A DNA stretch of 64,000 nt from JALZAI01 sp038212215 (GTDB lineage: Bacteria; Actinomycetota; Actinomycetes; Mycobacteriales; Jatrophihabitantaceae), in NCBI GenBank assembly GCA_038212215.1, contig JBBQUT010000017.1, positions 1-64,000 on the forward strand, given 5' to 3'. Both the position numbers and the translations under genes were made by a program. Below, in pieces: positions 41,888 through 50,167 of this stretch. The notes under the pieces are model-generated. The model searched no databases and had not been told where the DNA came from. It worked only from the letters and a program-made list of their open reading frames with translations. Position 1 is the stretch's first letter. Every line of letters starts with the position of its first letter.

Positions 41888-42327
41888 GAGGTGGGGCCGG
41901 TCGCCGCCATGGGCCCGTTTCAGCGCAGGGTACGACGTGCGCTCAACCCGTTCTCCACCCGCGTGACGATGCTCATCCAGGGAGCGGGTACTCGTCGTGC
42001 ATTCGGACCTCAGCGTCGTGCGATGCAGCGTTCATCCGCGAGCTATGGCTGGACGTTGACACCGAGCCCTCGACGCAGATCGTTCACCCGTGCGTTCGCA
42101 GCGCCGGTCGTCGAGGTGTTCGTGCCGTGGCGATCGGGTCTGTGGTCATGCAGTGGGTCGAGCGAGACCCGGGCTCGGCCGGGGTGCGTGAACCGCGCCG
42201 TCCCAAGCCGGCGCCGCGGACGGCGTCCGGAATGCTCGACGAACAACCCGACGAAGCCGTCGGCTGAGCAAGGCTCGCAAGAAAGGGCTATCGCACCGCG
42301 GGTATTGCGTGCTGACCACCGCCATAG
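41888..42327. other. 440-base gap without a convincing gene
   Basis: Overlapping frames of 127 and 149 codons exist here on the plus strand, but both are Arg/Ser/Pro-rich, lack recognisable motifs and have no clear ribosome site. One contains QRRVRRALNPFSTRVTM, the other RELWLDVDTEPSTQ; neither reads through as a normal protein, so this may be a decayed gene or plain intergenic DNA. No tRNA or terminator was recognised. Confidence 0.4.
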
Positions 42328-43377
42328 TCACGTGTCGTAGTCGACGCGCACCGTATCCGTGGTCGGCAATGCCTGGCACGTAAGCACATAGCCGGCGTCG
42401 GTCTCATTCGGCTCCAGCGCGTAGTTGCGGCGCATCTCGACAGCGCCCAGGGTGACCATGGCTCGGCAGGTGCCGCACACACCGCCCTTGCAGGCGAACG
42501 GCAGATCCGGGCGCACCAGCTGTGCGGCGTCGAGAATGGGCACACCCGCGGCGACGGTGACGGTGGTGCTGCGGCCGTCCAAGATCACCGTCACCTCGGC
42601 GCCAGGTCCGGATGCGCCGTCTTCGTGGTGCACCTCGGCCGGTGGCTCGTCCTCGACGTAGAACAGCTCGCGATGGACGCGTGACGAATCGACACCGAGC
42701 TCGGCAAGCACGTCGATCGCGTCGCGCACCATGCCGAAGGGCCCGCACAGCCACCAATGGTCCACGCCGGGGACGTCGACCGTCACCGGCAGCAACGTAC
42801 GCAGCTTGGACGCATCGAGACGTCCGGAAAAGAGCTCGACCTCCTGCGGTTCTCGCGACAGCACATGTACCAACCGCATGCGCACCGGGTACGCGTCCTT
42901 CAGATCGGCGACGTCGTCGGCGAACATCACCGAGTCGCTGCGGCGGTTGCCGTAAAGCAAAGTGACCGTGGAGTCGGCGTGCGCGGCGAGCACGGAGGCG
43001 GCGATGGAGAGCACCGGGGTGATTCCCGAACCGGCCGCGATAAGCACGTGGTGCCCCGGCTCGCTGAGGTCGGGGGTGAACGAACCGGACGGCGCCTGCA
43101 CCTCGACCACGTCGCCGACACGAACCGATCGCACCAGCCAACCCGAGACCGCGCCGCCTGCGACCTCACGCACGCCGATGCGCGGTGGCCGCCCGGCAGG
43201 CGCGCAGATGGAGTACGACCGGCGCTCGACGCCGCGCTGCAGCGTCAGCGATTGCCCTGCGGCAAAGGCGAATGTCGCTCGCAGCTCATCGGGAACCGCA
43301 AATGTCACGGCCACCGAGTCGTCGGTCAAGAGGTCCACACCTGCCACCGTCAGCCCGAAGAAGTCGGTGCGCGCCAT
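42328..43377 (-). CDS. paaE: Phenylacetyl-CoA epoxidase reductase subunit PaaE
   Basis: A 349-residue ferredoxin-NADP reductase type protein with a C-terminal plant-type [2Fe-2S] domain. FAD binding is in RRSYSICAPAG, NADP binding in HVLIAAGSGITPVLSIA, and iron-sulfur ligands in FACKGGVCGTCRAMV and YVLTCQALP. It passes electrons from NADPH to the diiron PaaA subunit. It begins immediately after the PaaD stop and is last in the paaZABCDE transcription unit. Confidence 0.93.
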   Translation of the reverse strand: MARTDFFGLTVAGVDLLTDDSVAVTFAVPDELRATFAFAAGQSLTLQRGVERRSYSICAPAGRPPRIGVREVAGGAVSGWLVRSVRVGDVVEVQAPSGSFTPDLSEPGHHVLIAAGSGITPVLSIAASVLAAHADSTVTLLYGNRRSDSVMFADDVADLKDAYPVRMRLVHVLSREPQEVELFSGRLDASKLRTLLPVTVDVPGVDHWWLCGPFGMVRDAIDVLAELGVDSSRVHRELFYVEDEPPAEVHHEDGASGPGAEVTVILDGRSTTVTVAAGVPILDAAQLVRPDLPFACKGGVCGTCRAMVTLGAVEMRRNYALEPNETDAGYVLTCQALPTTDTVRVDYDT

Positions 43378-43869
43378 TCAGATCGCCTTGACGTATTCAA
43401 ATGGCTCGCTGCACGCGACGCAGCGGTAGAGCGCCTTGCACGCCGTCGCGCTGAAGGCGGCTGTCTGCGCGGTCTGCCCCGACCCGCAGCGCGGGCACAG
43501 GACGGCGTCCGGACGGGCGGTGAGCCGTAACGGGATCGGGCCGGCGCGCATCCCGAGCGAATGCGGCGCCGCGATGCCGGCAGCGGCCAGCTTGCGGCGG
43601 CCCTGCGCGGTGATCCAGTTCGAGCTCCACGCCGGAGCAAGCTGCGTGCGGACCGCCACGCGTGCGTAGCCCGCCAACTCCAGTCGGTGTCGCAGGTCGT
43701 GGCTGATTTCGTGCATGGCGGGGCAGCCGCTGTAGGTCGGCGTGATCGTGGCGACGACGCCGTCGCCATCCTCCTGGACGGCACGCAGAATTCCCAGATC
43801 TGCGACGGTGAGCATCGGCAGTTCCGGATCCGGTGTTTCGGCAGCGATATCCCACGCGGTGCTCACCAT
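43378..43869 (-). CDS. paaD: PaaD, DUF59-type iron-sulfur assembly protein of the PaaABCE complex
   Basis: A 163-residue protein: N-terminal DUF59 domain (VADLGILRAVQEDGDGVVAT, ITPTYSGCPAMHEI) and a C-terminal zinc-ribbon-like part with four cysteines (VLCPRCGSGQT, TACKALYRCVACSEPFEYVK). PaaD is needed for maturation of the epoxidase system. It overlaps the PaaC gene by 7 bases. Confidence 0.93.
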   Translation of the reverse strand: MVSTAWDIAAETPDPELPMLTVADLGILRAVQEDGDGVVATITPTYSGCPAMHEISHDLRHRLELAGYARVAVRTQLAPAWSSNWITAQGRRKLAAAGIAAPHSLGMRAGPIPLRLTARPDAVLCPRCGSGQTAQTAAFSATACKALYRCVACSEPFEYVKAI

Positions 43870-44738
43870 GTCGCATCCGGATGCGCGCGCGCCACGCTCT
43901 GCAGTTCAGCGAGCACGTAGCCGAGCGCTTCGGTGTGGATTCCGTCCCTGCCGGTGCGTCCGGCAACCGCTGCCATCGCAGCGCTGTCGGGACGCTGCAG
44001 GCCGGCCGTTGCGAACACGGTGTCGAGAACCACGTCGACCTCGCCGCGGACAGTTGCGGGATCAGCCGCGACACCAGGCAAGGAAGACTCGACCGAATGG
44101 GTTCGGAAGAGCTCGTCCACCAGCGGCCAGAAGGAAGCGAGCGCATCCTGCATCCGGGTTCGGGAGAACTCCGTGCCGTCGCCTAGCCGCACGACCCACT
44201 GCGCCGCGTAGTCGCGATGGTAGGTCAGCTCTTTGACGCCCTTGCCCGCGATCGCACTGAGCACCGGATCCTTAGACACAGCAAGCGATTCGAAGAGGGC
44301 AAGGCGCCAAGACGCGAAAACCAGCAGCCGCCCGACGAGCTCGGCGAAATCCTTGTCGCGGTGTTCGACGATGCGGACGTTGCGGAAGTCCACCTCGTCG
44401 CGGAAGTAGGCGAGCCGGTCTTCGGAGCGTCCGGTGCCGTCGGCTTTACCTGCACGCGCAAGCAACAATCGTGCCTGGCCAAGCAGATCAAGCGCAATAT
44501 TCGCGATTGCCGTCTCTTCCTCCAGTTCGGGCAGGCAGGTCATCCATTGCTGCAGGCGGTGGGAGTAGATCAGCGCGTCGTCGCCGAGCATGAGGCAGTA
44601 CGCACCGAGCGCGACACCGTCGACGTAGGACGGCACGGACGTGTCGATTCCCTCGAGCGGATCGGTGAAGCCGGTGCCATAGGCCCAACGGTGATCGTCG
44701 TTCTCGGAGAGCCCGTCGTACGGGGTGTCGTGGCTCAT
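43863..44738 (-). CDS. paaC: PaaC, structural subunit of phenylacetyl-CoA epoxidase
   Basis: A 291-residue ferritin-like protein (ATG 44738; an ATG directly before it gives one more residue). Features: LGDDALIYSHRLQQWM, EEETAIANIALDLLGQARLL, ELTYHRDYAAQWVVRLGDGT. It pairs with PaaA in the heterodimeric diiron core and lacks the full metal site. It lies 3-6 bases after the paaB stop and overlaps paaD. Confidence 0.94.
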   Translation of the reverse strand: MSHDTPYDGLSENDDHRWAYGTGFTDPLEGIDTSVPSYVDGVALGAYCLMLGDDALIYSHRLQQWMTCLPELEEETAIANIALDLLGQARLLLARAGKADGTGRSEDRLAYFRDEVDFRNVRIVEHRDKDFAELVGRLLVFASWRLALFESLAVSKDPVLSAIAGKGVKELTYHRDYAAQWVVRLGDGTEFSRTRMQDALASFWPLVDELFRTHSVESSLPGVAADPATVRGEVDVVLDTVFATAGLQRPDSAAMAAVAGRTGRDGIHTEALGYVLAELQSVARAHPDATW

Positions 44739-44744
44739 CATTAC

Positions 44745-45107
44745 CTACATGTGGGGGACGTCGTCGGGGATGTCGTAGAACGTGGGATGCCGATAGACCT
44801 TGTCGCCGGACGGCGCGAAGAAAGGATCCTTCTCGTCCGGGCTGGATGCGGTGATGTCGCGCGCCGCTGTCACCCAGATCGACACGCCCTCGTTACGGCG
44901 TGTGTAGAGATCACGTGCGTGGTGCAGCGCCATCTGCGCGTCGGCGGCGTGCAGCGAACCGACGTGCACATGGTTGAGCCCACGCTTTCCACGCAGGAAC
45001 ACCTCGTACAGCGGCCAGTCGGACTTGACGACCTCCGGATCGGGCGCGACCGGCACGCCGCTCACCGGCACCGCGCCGTGCCCGCCCTCGGCGGTGAACT
45101 CGGTCAT
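44745..45107 (-). CDS. paaB: PaaB, small subunit of phenylacetyl-CoA epoxidase
   Basis: A 120-residue protein with the PaaB core: LYEVFLRGKRGLNHVHVGSL, DAQMALHHARDLYTRRNEG, VSIWVTAARDITASSP. It bridges PaaAC dimers in the complex. ATG 45107 overlaps the PaaA stop by ATGA. The product GYGR-like C-terminus is HPTFYDIPDDVPHM, typical of the family. Confidence 0.94.
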   Translation of the reverse strand: MTEFTAEGGHGAVPVSGVPVAPDPEVVKSDWPLYEVFLRGKRGLNHVHVGSLHAADAQMALHHARDLYTRRNEGVSIWVTAARDITASSPDEKDPFFAPSGDKVYRHPTFYDIPDDVPHM

Positions 45108-46024
45108 GGCCGCCCCTTTGCGGCATGCGCGCTCGCCGCTTCGCGCACCCAGGCGCCGTCGTCATGCGCGGCTTTGCGATGTGCCACGCGCTGGGTGTTG
45201 CAGGGACCGTGGCCCCTGATGACGGCCGTGAACTCGATCCAGTCGATCGGACCGAAGTCGTGATGCCCGCGCTCGGCGTTCCAGCGCAACTCCGAGTCCG
45301 GCAACGTCACGCCGAGCTTGGCCGCCTGCGGCACGGACATGTCTACAAAACGCTGCCGCAGTTCGTCATTGGTGTGTCGCTTAATCCCCCACGCCATCGA
45401 CTGCTCGGTGTTGGGCGACTGGTCATCGGGCGGTCCGAACATCATCAGTGCGGGCCACCAGAACCGGTTCGTCGCCTCCTGCACCATGGCGCGCTGCGCG
45501 TCAGTGCCGCGCATCATCGTCATCAGCAACTCGTAACCCTGACGCTGGTGGAACGACTCTTCCTTGCAGATCCGGATCATCGCCCGCGCGTAGGGCCCGT
45601 AGGACGAGCGGCACAGCGGCACCTGGTTACAGATTGCGGCGCCATCGACCAGCCAGCCGATCACGCCGACGTCGGCGTAGGACAGCGTCGGGTAGTTGAA
45701 GATCGACGAGTACTTCTGTCGACCGTTGATCAGCTTGTCGGTGAGATCCGCACGGTCGGCCCCGAGCGTTTCGGTGGCGGAATAGAGATACATTCCGTGC
45801 CCTGCTTCGTCCTGCACCTTCGCAATGAGAATCGCCTTACGTCGCAGGGAAGGCGCCCGCGTTATCCAGTTGGCCTCCGGCTGCATGCCGATGATTTCCG
45901 AGTGCGCGTGCTGCGCGATCTGGCGGATCATCGTCCTGCGGTACGCGTCTGGCATCCAGTCGCGGGGTTCGATGCGATGTTCGTGTTCGATCGTCTCGTC
46001 GAAGTGCGTTTCCAGACTGGTCAT
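45104..46024 (-). CDS. paaA: PaaA, catalytic diiron subunit of phenylacetyl-CoA epoxidase
   Basis: A 306-residue ferritin-like monooxygenase subunit. Metal-ligand helices carry QDEAGHGMYLYSATETLG and KEESFHQRQGYELL, both with ExxH. PaaA epoxidises the ring of phenylacetyl-CoA. ATG 46024 overlaps the PaaZ stop by ATGA; the GTG at 46033 is less likely. paaABCDE follow in order. Confidence 0.95.
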   Translation of the reverse strand: MTSLETHFDETIEHEHRIEPRDWMPDAYRRTMIRQIAQHAHSEIIGMQPEANWITRAPSLRRKAILIAKVQDEAGHGMYLYSATETLGADRADLTDKLINGRQKYSSIFNYPTLSYADVGVIGWLVDGAAICNQVPLCRSSYGPYARAMIRICKEESFHQRQGYELLMTMMRGTDAQRAMVQEATNRFWWPALMMFGPPDDQSPNTEQSMAWGIKRHTNDELRQRFVDMSVPQAAKLGVTLPDSELRWNAERGHHDFGPIDWIEFTAVIRGHGPCNTQRVAHRKAAHDDGAWVREAASAHAAKGRP

Positions 46025-48072
46025 GCCGGCCACTCTCTAGCCACCATCGTTAGCACGTCGTAGCGCGCGACCGATGAACCGTCCTGCTTGGTGACGTCGG
46101 CATCCCAACGCACCTCACCGTGCGCGCTGTCTCCACGCGGTGTGATCTGCTTGCAGGTCAAGGCAACTGACAGCTCGTCGCCGGGGTACACCGGCGTCAG
46201 GAAGCGCAGGTTGTCGATTCCGTAGTTCGCCAGCACCGGCCCCGGGTCAGGATCGACGAACAACCCCGCTGCGAGTGACACGACCAAGTAGCCGTGCGCG
46301 ACCCGTCCGCTGAAGAACGGATTCGCGGCTGCCGCGGCGTCGTCCATGTGGACGTAAAAAGTGTCGCCGGTGAACTCGGCGAAATGCTCGATGTCCTCGA
46401 CAGTGACGGCTCGCGGACCGGCGCTCACGGTGTCGCCGATTCGTAGCGTGGCAAGCGACTTGCGGAACGGGTGCTCGTCGGCGGTGTTGCGCTCGGTGCC
46501 GGGCACCCACCGGTTCGTGATGGCCGACAGCATGCGCGGGCTGCCTTGAACCGCGGTGCGCTGCATGTGGTGCAGTACGCCGCGGATCCCACCGAGCTCT
46601 TCGCCGCCGCCGGCTCGTCCCGGCCCGCCGTGGATCAGCGCCGGCATCGGCGAACCGTGGCCGGTCGACTCAGGCGCGGCCTCCTGGTCGAGCACGAGCA
46701 GACGGCCGTGCCATGCGGCGGTGCCAAGCACGACGTCGCGGGCGAAGGACGGGTCGCCTGTCACAACGGAGCCCGCAAGGCTGCCCAGGCCCCGGCCGGC
46801 GAGTTCGATCACGTGCGCGGTGTCGGTGTAGCCGAGCACCGTCGACACCGGCCCGAAAGCCTCCACCTCATGTGGTTCGGGGCGCTCGACGTCGTCGCAG
46901 CGCACCAGCATCGGCGAGACGAAAGCGCCTCGCGTCGCGTCGGCATCGACGAGTTCGACGTGATCCGGGTCGCCGAACACCAGGGTGCCGGCCGAAGTGA
47001 GCGCCTTCATCGAGCGGCGTACCTCCTCACGCTGCTCGAGGCTCGCCAGGGCCCCCATCCGCACGCCCTCGGCCGCCGGGTTCCCGACGCTGATCTTCGC
47101 CAACCTGGCCGACACGGCGTCGACGACGTCGACGACGACACCGGACGGTACGAACGCGCGCCGGATCGCGGTGCATTTCTGCCCGGCCTTGACGGTCATC
47201 TCAGTGACGAGTTGCTTTACGTACAGGTCAAACTCCGGCGTCCCGGCGGTCGCGTCCGGTCCGAGGATCGAGCAGTTCAACGAGTCTGCCTCGGCATTGA
47301 AGCGCACCGAGCGCGACACGACGGACGGGTGTGAGCGCAACCGCTGCGCGGTCGAGGCCGAACCGGTGAAGCCGAGCAGATCCTGCTCACCGAGATGGTC
47401 GAGCAGGTCACCGGCACTGCCGCAGACCAGCTGCATCGCACCCTGCGGCAACAGCCCGGACTCGACGATCAACTCGAGCAGGCGGTGGGTCAGGTACGCG
47501 GTCTGCGACGCGGGCTTGACCAGCGACGGCACGCCGGCAAGGAACGCGGGCGCGAACTTCTCGAGCGGGCCCCACGCGGGAAAGTTGAACGCGTTGATCT
47601 GCACGGCCACGCCGCGCAATGGCGTGAGGATGTGCTGCCCCAGGAACACACCGGTCTTCCCGAGCTGTTCGGACGCACCTTCGACATAGGACCGCTCATT
47701 GGGCAGCTCACGCTTGCCCTTGCTCGCATAGCTCAGCAGCACGCCGATGCCGCCGTCGATGTCGAACTTCGAGTCGTACAGCGTCGCCCCGGTGTGCGCG
47801 GACAACGCGTACAACTCCTCGCGGTGCTCACGCAGCATCAAGGCGAGCGACTTCAGCATCGCGGCGCGCTCATGGAAGGTGAGCTCACGCAGCGCCGGCC
47901 CGACGACCGTCCTGCCGTAGCGAAGCGCCGCGCCCATATCGATGCCTGCCGATGAAATGCGAGCGACTTCCGTTCCGTCGATCGCATCGTGGACGGGCTG
48001 CCCGTCGTCCTGCGGCGCCATCCAGGAGCCGCCGACGTAGCTCGGCAATGCCCTCGTCAAATCCGCTGTCAC
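46021..48072 (-). CDS. paaZ: PaaZ, oxepin-CoA hydrolase / semialdehyde dehydrogenase
   Basis: A 683-residue bifunctional enzyme. Residues ~1-515 form an aldehyde dehydrogenase (FNAEADSLNCSIL glutamate, VKAGQKCTAIRRAFVP cysteine). Residues ~540-683 form a MaoC-type hydratase (TGDTFYVHMDDAAAAANPFF, GRVAHGYLVVSLAAG). It opens the oxepin-CoA ring and oxidises the aldehyde formed. GTG 48072 has GGAGG upstream. First gene of the paa operon; the candidate PaaR operator overlaps its leader. Confidence 0.94.
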   Translation of the reverse strand: MTADLTRALPSYVGGSWMAPQDDGQPVHDAIDGTEVARISSAGIDMGAALRYGRTVVGPALRELTFHERAAMLKSLALMLREHREELYALSAHTGATLYDSKFDIDGGIGVLLSYASKGKRELPNERSYVEGASEQLGKTGVFLGQHILTPLRGVAVQINAFNFPAWGPLEKFAPAFLAGVPSLVKPASQTAYLTHRLLELIVESGLLPQGAMQLVCGSAGDLLDHLGEQDLLGFTGSASTAQRLRSHPSVVSRSVRFNAEADSLNCSILGPDATAGTPEFDLYVKQLVTEMTVKAGQKCTAIRRAFVPSGVVVDVVDAVSARLAKISVGNPAAEGVRMGALASLEQREEVRRSMKALTSAGTLVFGDPDHVELVDADATRGAFVSPMLVRCDDVERPEPHEVEAFGPVSTVLGYTDTAHVIELAGRGLGSLAGSVVTGDPSFARDVVLGTAAWHGRLLVLDQEAAPESTGHGSPMPALIHGGPGRAGGGEELGGIRGVLHHMQRTAVQGSPRMLSAITNRWVPGTERNTADEHPFRKSLATLRIGDTVSAGPRAVTVEDIEHFAEFTGDTFYVHMDDAAAAANPFFSGRVAHGYLVVSLAAGLFVDPDPGPVLANYGIDNLRFLTPVYPGDELSVALTCKQITPRGDSAHGEVRWDADVTKQDGSSVARYDVLTMVAREWPA

Positions 48073-48089
48073 CAATACCTCCAGTAATT

Positions 48090-48107
48090 ACTGACCGATC
48101 GTTCAGT
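48090..48107. promoter_or_regulatory. 18-base palindrome, candidate PaaR operator
   Basis: ACTGACCGATCGTTCAGT: arms ACTGACCG and CGTTCAGT match at 7 of 8 positions. It resembles the ACTnACCG-containing operators reported for TetR-type PaaR in other actinobacteria. It lies between paaZ (17 bases away) and paaI (16 bases away), so one protein could block both promoters. Confidence 0.7.
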
Positions 48108-48123
48108 ACGTTATCCTGACCCG

Positions 48124-48534
48124 GTGCCGGAGATCCAGCGCTCCGCCGACGCAGTCTCTGTGATGATGGCGGCCGACGTCGCATCGCGCACCCTCGGGAT
48201 CGAAGTCCTCGAGTACGGCGCCGGTCGTGCGGTGGCCCGGATGACGGTGCGCGAAGACATGGTCAACGGCCACGCGATAGCGCACGGCGGGCTGGTGTTC
48301 ACCCTCGCCGATACCGCGTTCGCCTGCGCATGCAACAGCCATGGCCCGGTCACCGTCGCTGCCGGCGCCGAGATCGTCTTCGTCGCGCCGGCCCGCCTCG
48401 GCGACGAGCTCATCGCCGACGCCGTCGAGCGCACCCGCTTCGGGCGTTCTGGCATTTACGACGTCACCGTACGCCGTGGCGCCGAGGTGATCGCCGAGTT
48501 CCGGGGGCGCTCGCACACCCTGGCTCGCTCATGA
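48124..48534 (+). CDS. paaI: PaaI hotdog-fold acyl-CoA thioesterase
   Basis: A 136-residue hotdog thioesterase. The PaaI signature is NGHAIAHGGLVFTLADTAFACACN, with the catalytic HGG-x-x-x-x-x-D pattern. It hydrolyses ring-hydroxylated phenylacetyl-CoA dead-end products to free CoA. Divergent from paaZ across the operator. Its stop codon overlaps the first of three repeat mini-ORFs by ATGA. Confidence 0.92.
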   Translation: MPEIQRSADAVSVMMAADVASRTLGIEVLEYGAGRAVARMTVREDMVNGHAIAHGGLVFTLADTAFACACNSHGPVTVAAGAEIVFVAPARLGDELIADAVERTRFGRSGIYDVTVRRGAEVIAEFRGRSHTLARS

Positions 48535-48747
48535 CCGCCCGTCGCTTCGCTGCGGCCGCCGAAGGCCATACCCATGGGCCACTCGCTCGCGGAGCTCACT
48601 CATGACCGCCCTCCGCTTCGCTGCGGCCGCCGAAGGCCATACCCATGGGCCACTCGCTCGCGGAGCTCACTCATGACCGCCCTCCGCTTCGCTCCGGCCG
48701 CCGAAGGCCATACCCATGGGCCACTCGCTCGCGGAGCTCACTCATGA
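48531..48747 (+). repeat. Three 71-base tandem units with ATGA-linked 24-codon mini-ORFs
   Basis: Starts at 48531, 48602 and 48673, and the paaR start at 48744, are exactly 71 bases apart. Each mini-ORF (begins MTALRFAAAA or a close variant, ends LARGAHS) overlaps the next start by ATGA; the first overlaps the paaI stop the same way. GCGGAGCT lies a few bases before each new ATG. The junction TCATGA is itself palindromic, and the minus strand is also open with ATGA overlaps (begins MSELRERVAHG). The minus-strand version shares GTGAGnGA, GCGAGCGAG and AGCGAAGCG blocks with the repeats at 36.9 and 58.9 kb, so it looks like the same family in the opposite orientation. Confidence 0.9.
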
Positions 48748-49340
48748 CCGCCGTCCGCCGCGGACGTCCTGGCTACGACGTCGAGTCCCTGCTCGCTGTT
48801 GCCGTCGAGGTGTTCAACGAGCGCGGCTACGACGGTACGAGCATGGAAGATCTCGCCCAGCGGCTGGGGATCAGCAAATCCGCGATCTATCACCACGTAC
48901 AGAGCAAGGACGCACTGCTCGGCCTCGCGCTCGACCGGGCACTCAACGGCCTCGAGGACGCCGCTGCGCAAGTGCGCCGGATGCACGGGCCCGCGTTGGA
49001 GCGCCTTGAATCGCTGTTGCGTCGCAGCGTCGTGGTGCTCGTCGAGAACGTCCCATACGTGACGCTGCTGCTGCGCGTGCGGGGCAACAGCCCCGTCGAG
49101 CGCGACGCGCTGGCCCGCCGGCGCCGCCTCGACCGACTCGCCGCCGGCCTCGTCGCGCAGGCGACGCGAGAGGGCGACCTGCGCACGGGTACCGATGCGA
49201 AGGTGACGGCCAGGTTGTTGTTCGGCATGGTCAACTCGCTGGTCGAGTGGGTACGCCCCGGCACCGAACACGCAGCCATGGCCCTCGCCGACGCGGTCAC
49301 CGCGCTCGCTTTTGAAGGCCTTCGCGCATCGTCCGCCTGA
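48744..49340 (+). CDS. paaR: PaaR, TetR-family regulator of phenylacetate catabolism
   Basis: A 198-residue TetR protein. The N-terminal DNA-binding domain is LLAVAVEVFNERGYDGTSME, DLAQRLGISKSAIYHHVQSK. The C-terminal ligand domain is helical (YVTLLLRVRGNSPVERDALA). ATG 48744 is the fourth of the evenly spaced ATGs and the one whose frame carries the protein. Its place downstream of paaI and opposite the paa operon supports PaaR, presumably released from DNA by phenylacetyl-CoA. Confidence 0.9.
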   Translation: MTAVRRGRPGYDVESLLAVAVEVFNERGYDGTSMEDLAQRLGISKSAIYHHVQSKDALLGLALDRALNGLEDAAAQVRRMHGPALERLESLLRRSVVVLVENVPYVTLLLRVRGNSPVERDALARRRRLDRLAAGLVAQATREGDLRTGTDAKVTARLLFGMVNSLVEWVRPGTEHAAMALADAVTALAFEGLRASSA

Positions 49341-49462
49341 GCGGACCACGCTCGCGGCTCGCGGCTGGCGGCTCGGCCCGGCGGCATGCGCCCCCGTCCT
49401 GCTGACCTTGCCCTGATCTTCGCCTAACCTTGCGTGCCGCCTGCCGCGGCTACCGTGAACAG

Positions 49463-50167
49463 GTGGCTCAGCCCGGGACGGCCCGCGGCCTCGTGCTCGT
49501 AGTCGAGGACGAGGCCGCCATCGCCGACGTGATCCGGATGCACCTCGCCCGAGCCGGCTACGGCGTGCACGTCGAGAGCAGCGGCGACGCCGCGCTCGAT
49601 GCGGTGCAGGCGCTGCGTCCCGTCGCGATCGTCCTGGACGTCGGGCTGCCCGTCATCGACGGAATCGAGGTCTGCCGCCGGCTGCGCGCTGCAGGCGACT
49701 GGACACCGGTGCTGTTCGTGACCGCCCGCGACGACGAGGTCGACCGCATCGTCGGTCTCGAGCTCGGCGCGGACGACTACATCACCAAACCCTTCTCGCC
49801 GCGCGAACTCGCCGCGCGGGTCACCAGCGTGCTGCGCCGCACCCGGCACCGTGGCGACGACGAGGCCGCGCTGTCGCTCGGTGCGGTCAGCCTGGACGTC
49901 GGCCGGCGCCGGGCCCTCGTCAACGACGACGAGATGGCGCTCACCACGACCGAATTCGATCTGCTCGCCTTCCTGATGCGCCGTCCCGGATGGGTGTTCA
50001 GCCGCGAGCAGCTGCTCAGCGAGGTCTGGGGATACGCCTCGGTCGGCGGCACCCGCACCGTCGACGTGCACATCGCGCAGTTGCGCGCGAAGCTAGGCGA
50101 CGCCAGCCCGATCCGGACCGTTCGTGGCGTCGGTTACTCGGTCGAGACCCGCGCGGCTCGCGCATGA
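49463..50167 (+). CDS. OmpR-family response regulator
   Basis: A 234-residue response regulator. Receiver: acidic pair in LVVEDEAAI, phospho-Asp in IVLDVGLPVIDG, Thr in LFVTARDD and Lys in DDYITKPFSPREL. C-terminal winged helix: ALTTTEFDLLAFLMRRPGWV, SREQLLSEVWGYAS, VDVHIAQLRAKLGD. GTG 49463 starts just before the receiver. It overlaps the kinase gene by ATGA. No specific stimulus can be deduced. Confidence 0.93.
   Translation: MAQPGTARGLVLVVEDEAAIADVIRMHLARAGYGVHVESSGDAALDAVQALRPVAIVLDVGLPVIDGIEVCRRLRAAGDWTPVLFVTARDDEVDRIVGLELGADDYITKPFSPRELAARVTSVLRRTRHRGDDEAALSLGAVSLDVGRRRALVNDDEMALTTTEFDLLAFLMRRPGWVFSREQLLSEVWGYASVGGTRTVDVHIAQLRAKLGDASPIRTVRGVGYSVETRAARA

Noticed and set aside
41884..42340. 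Two overlapping plus-strand ORFs after the exonuclease
   Set aside because: Both have biased composition, no motif and poor start context; I could not support either as a gene.
48531..48747. CRISPR-like array
   Set aside because: The 71-base units are contiguous with no spacers, and there are no cas genes; same for the repeats at 36.0 and 36.9 kb.
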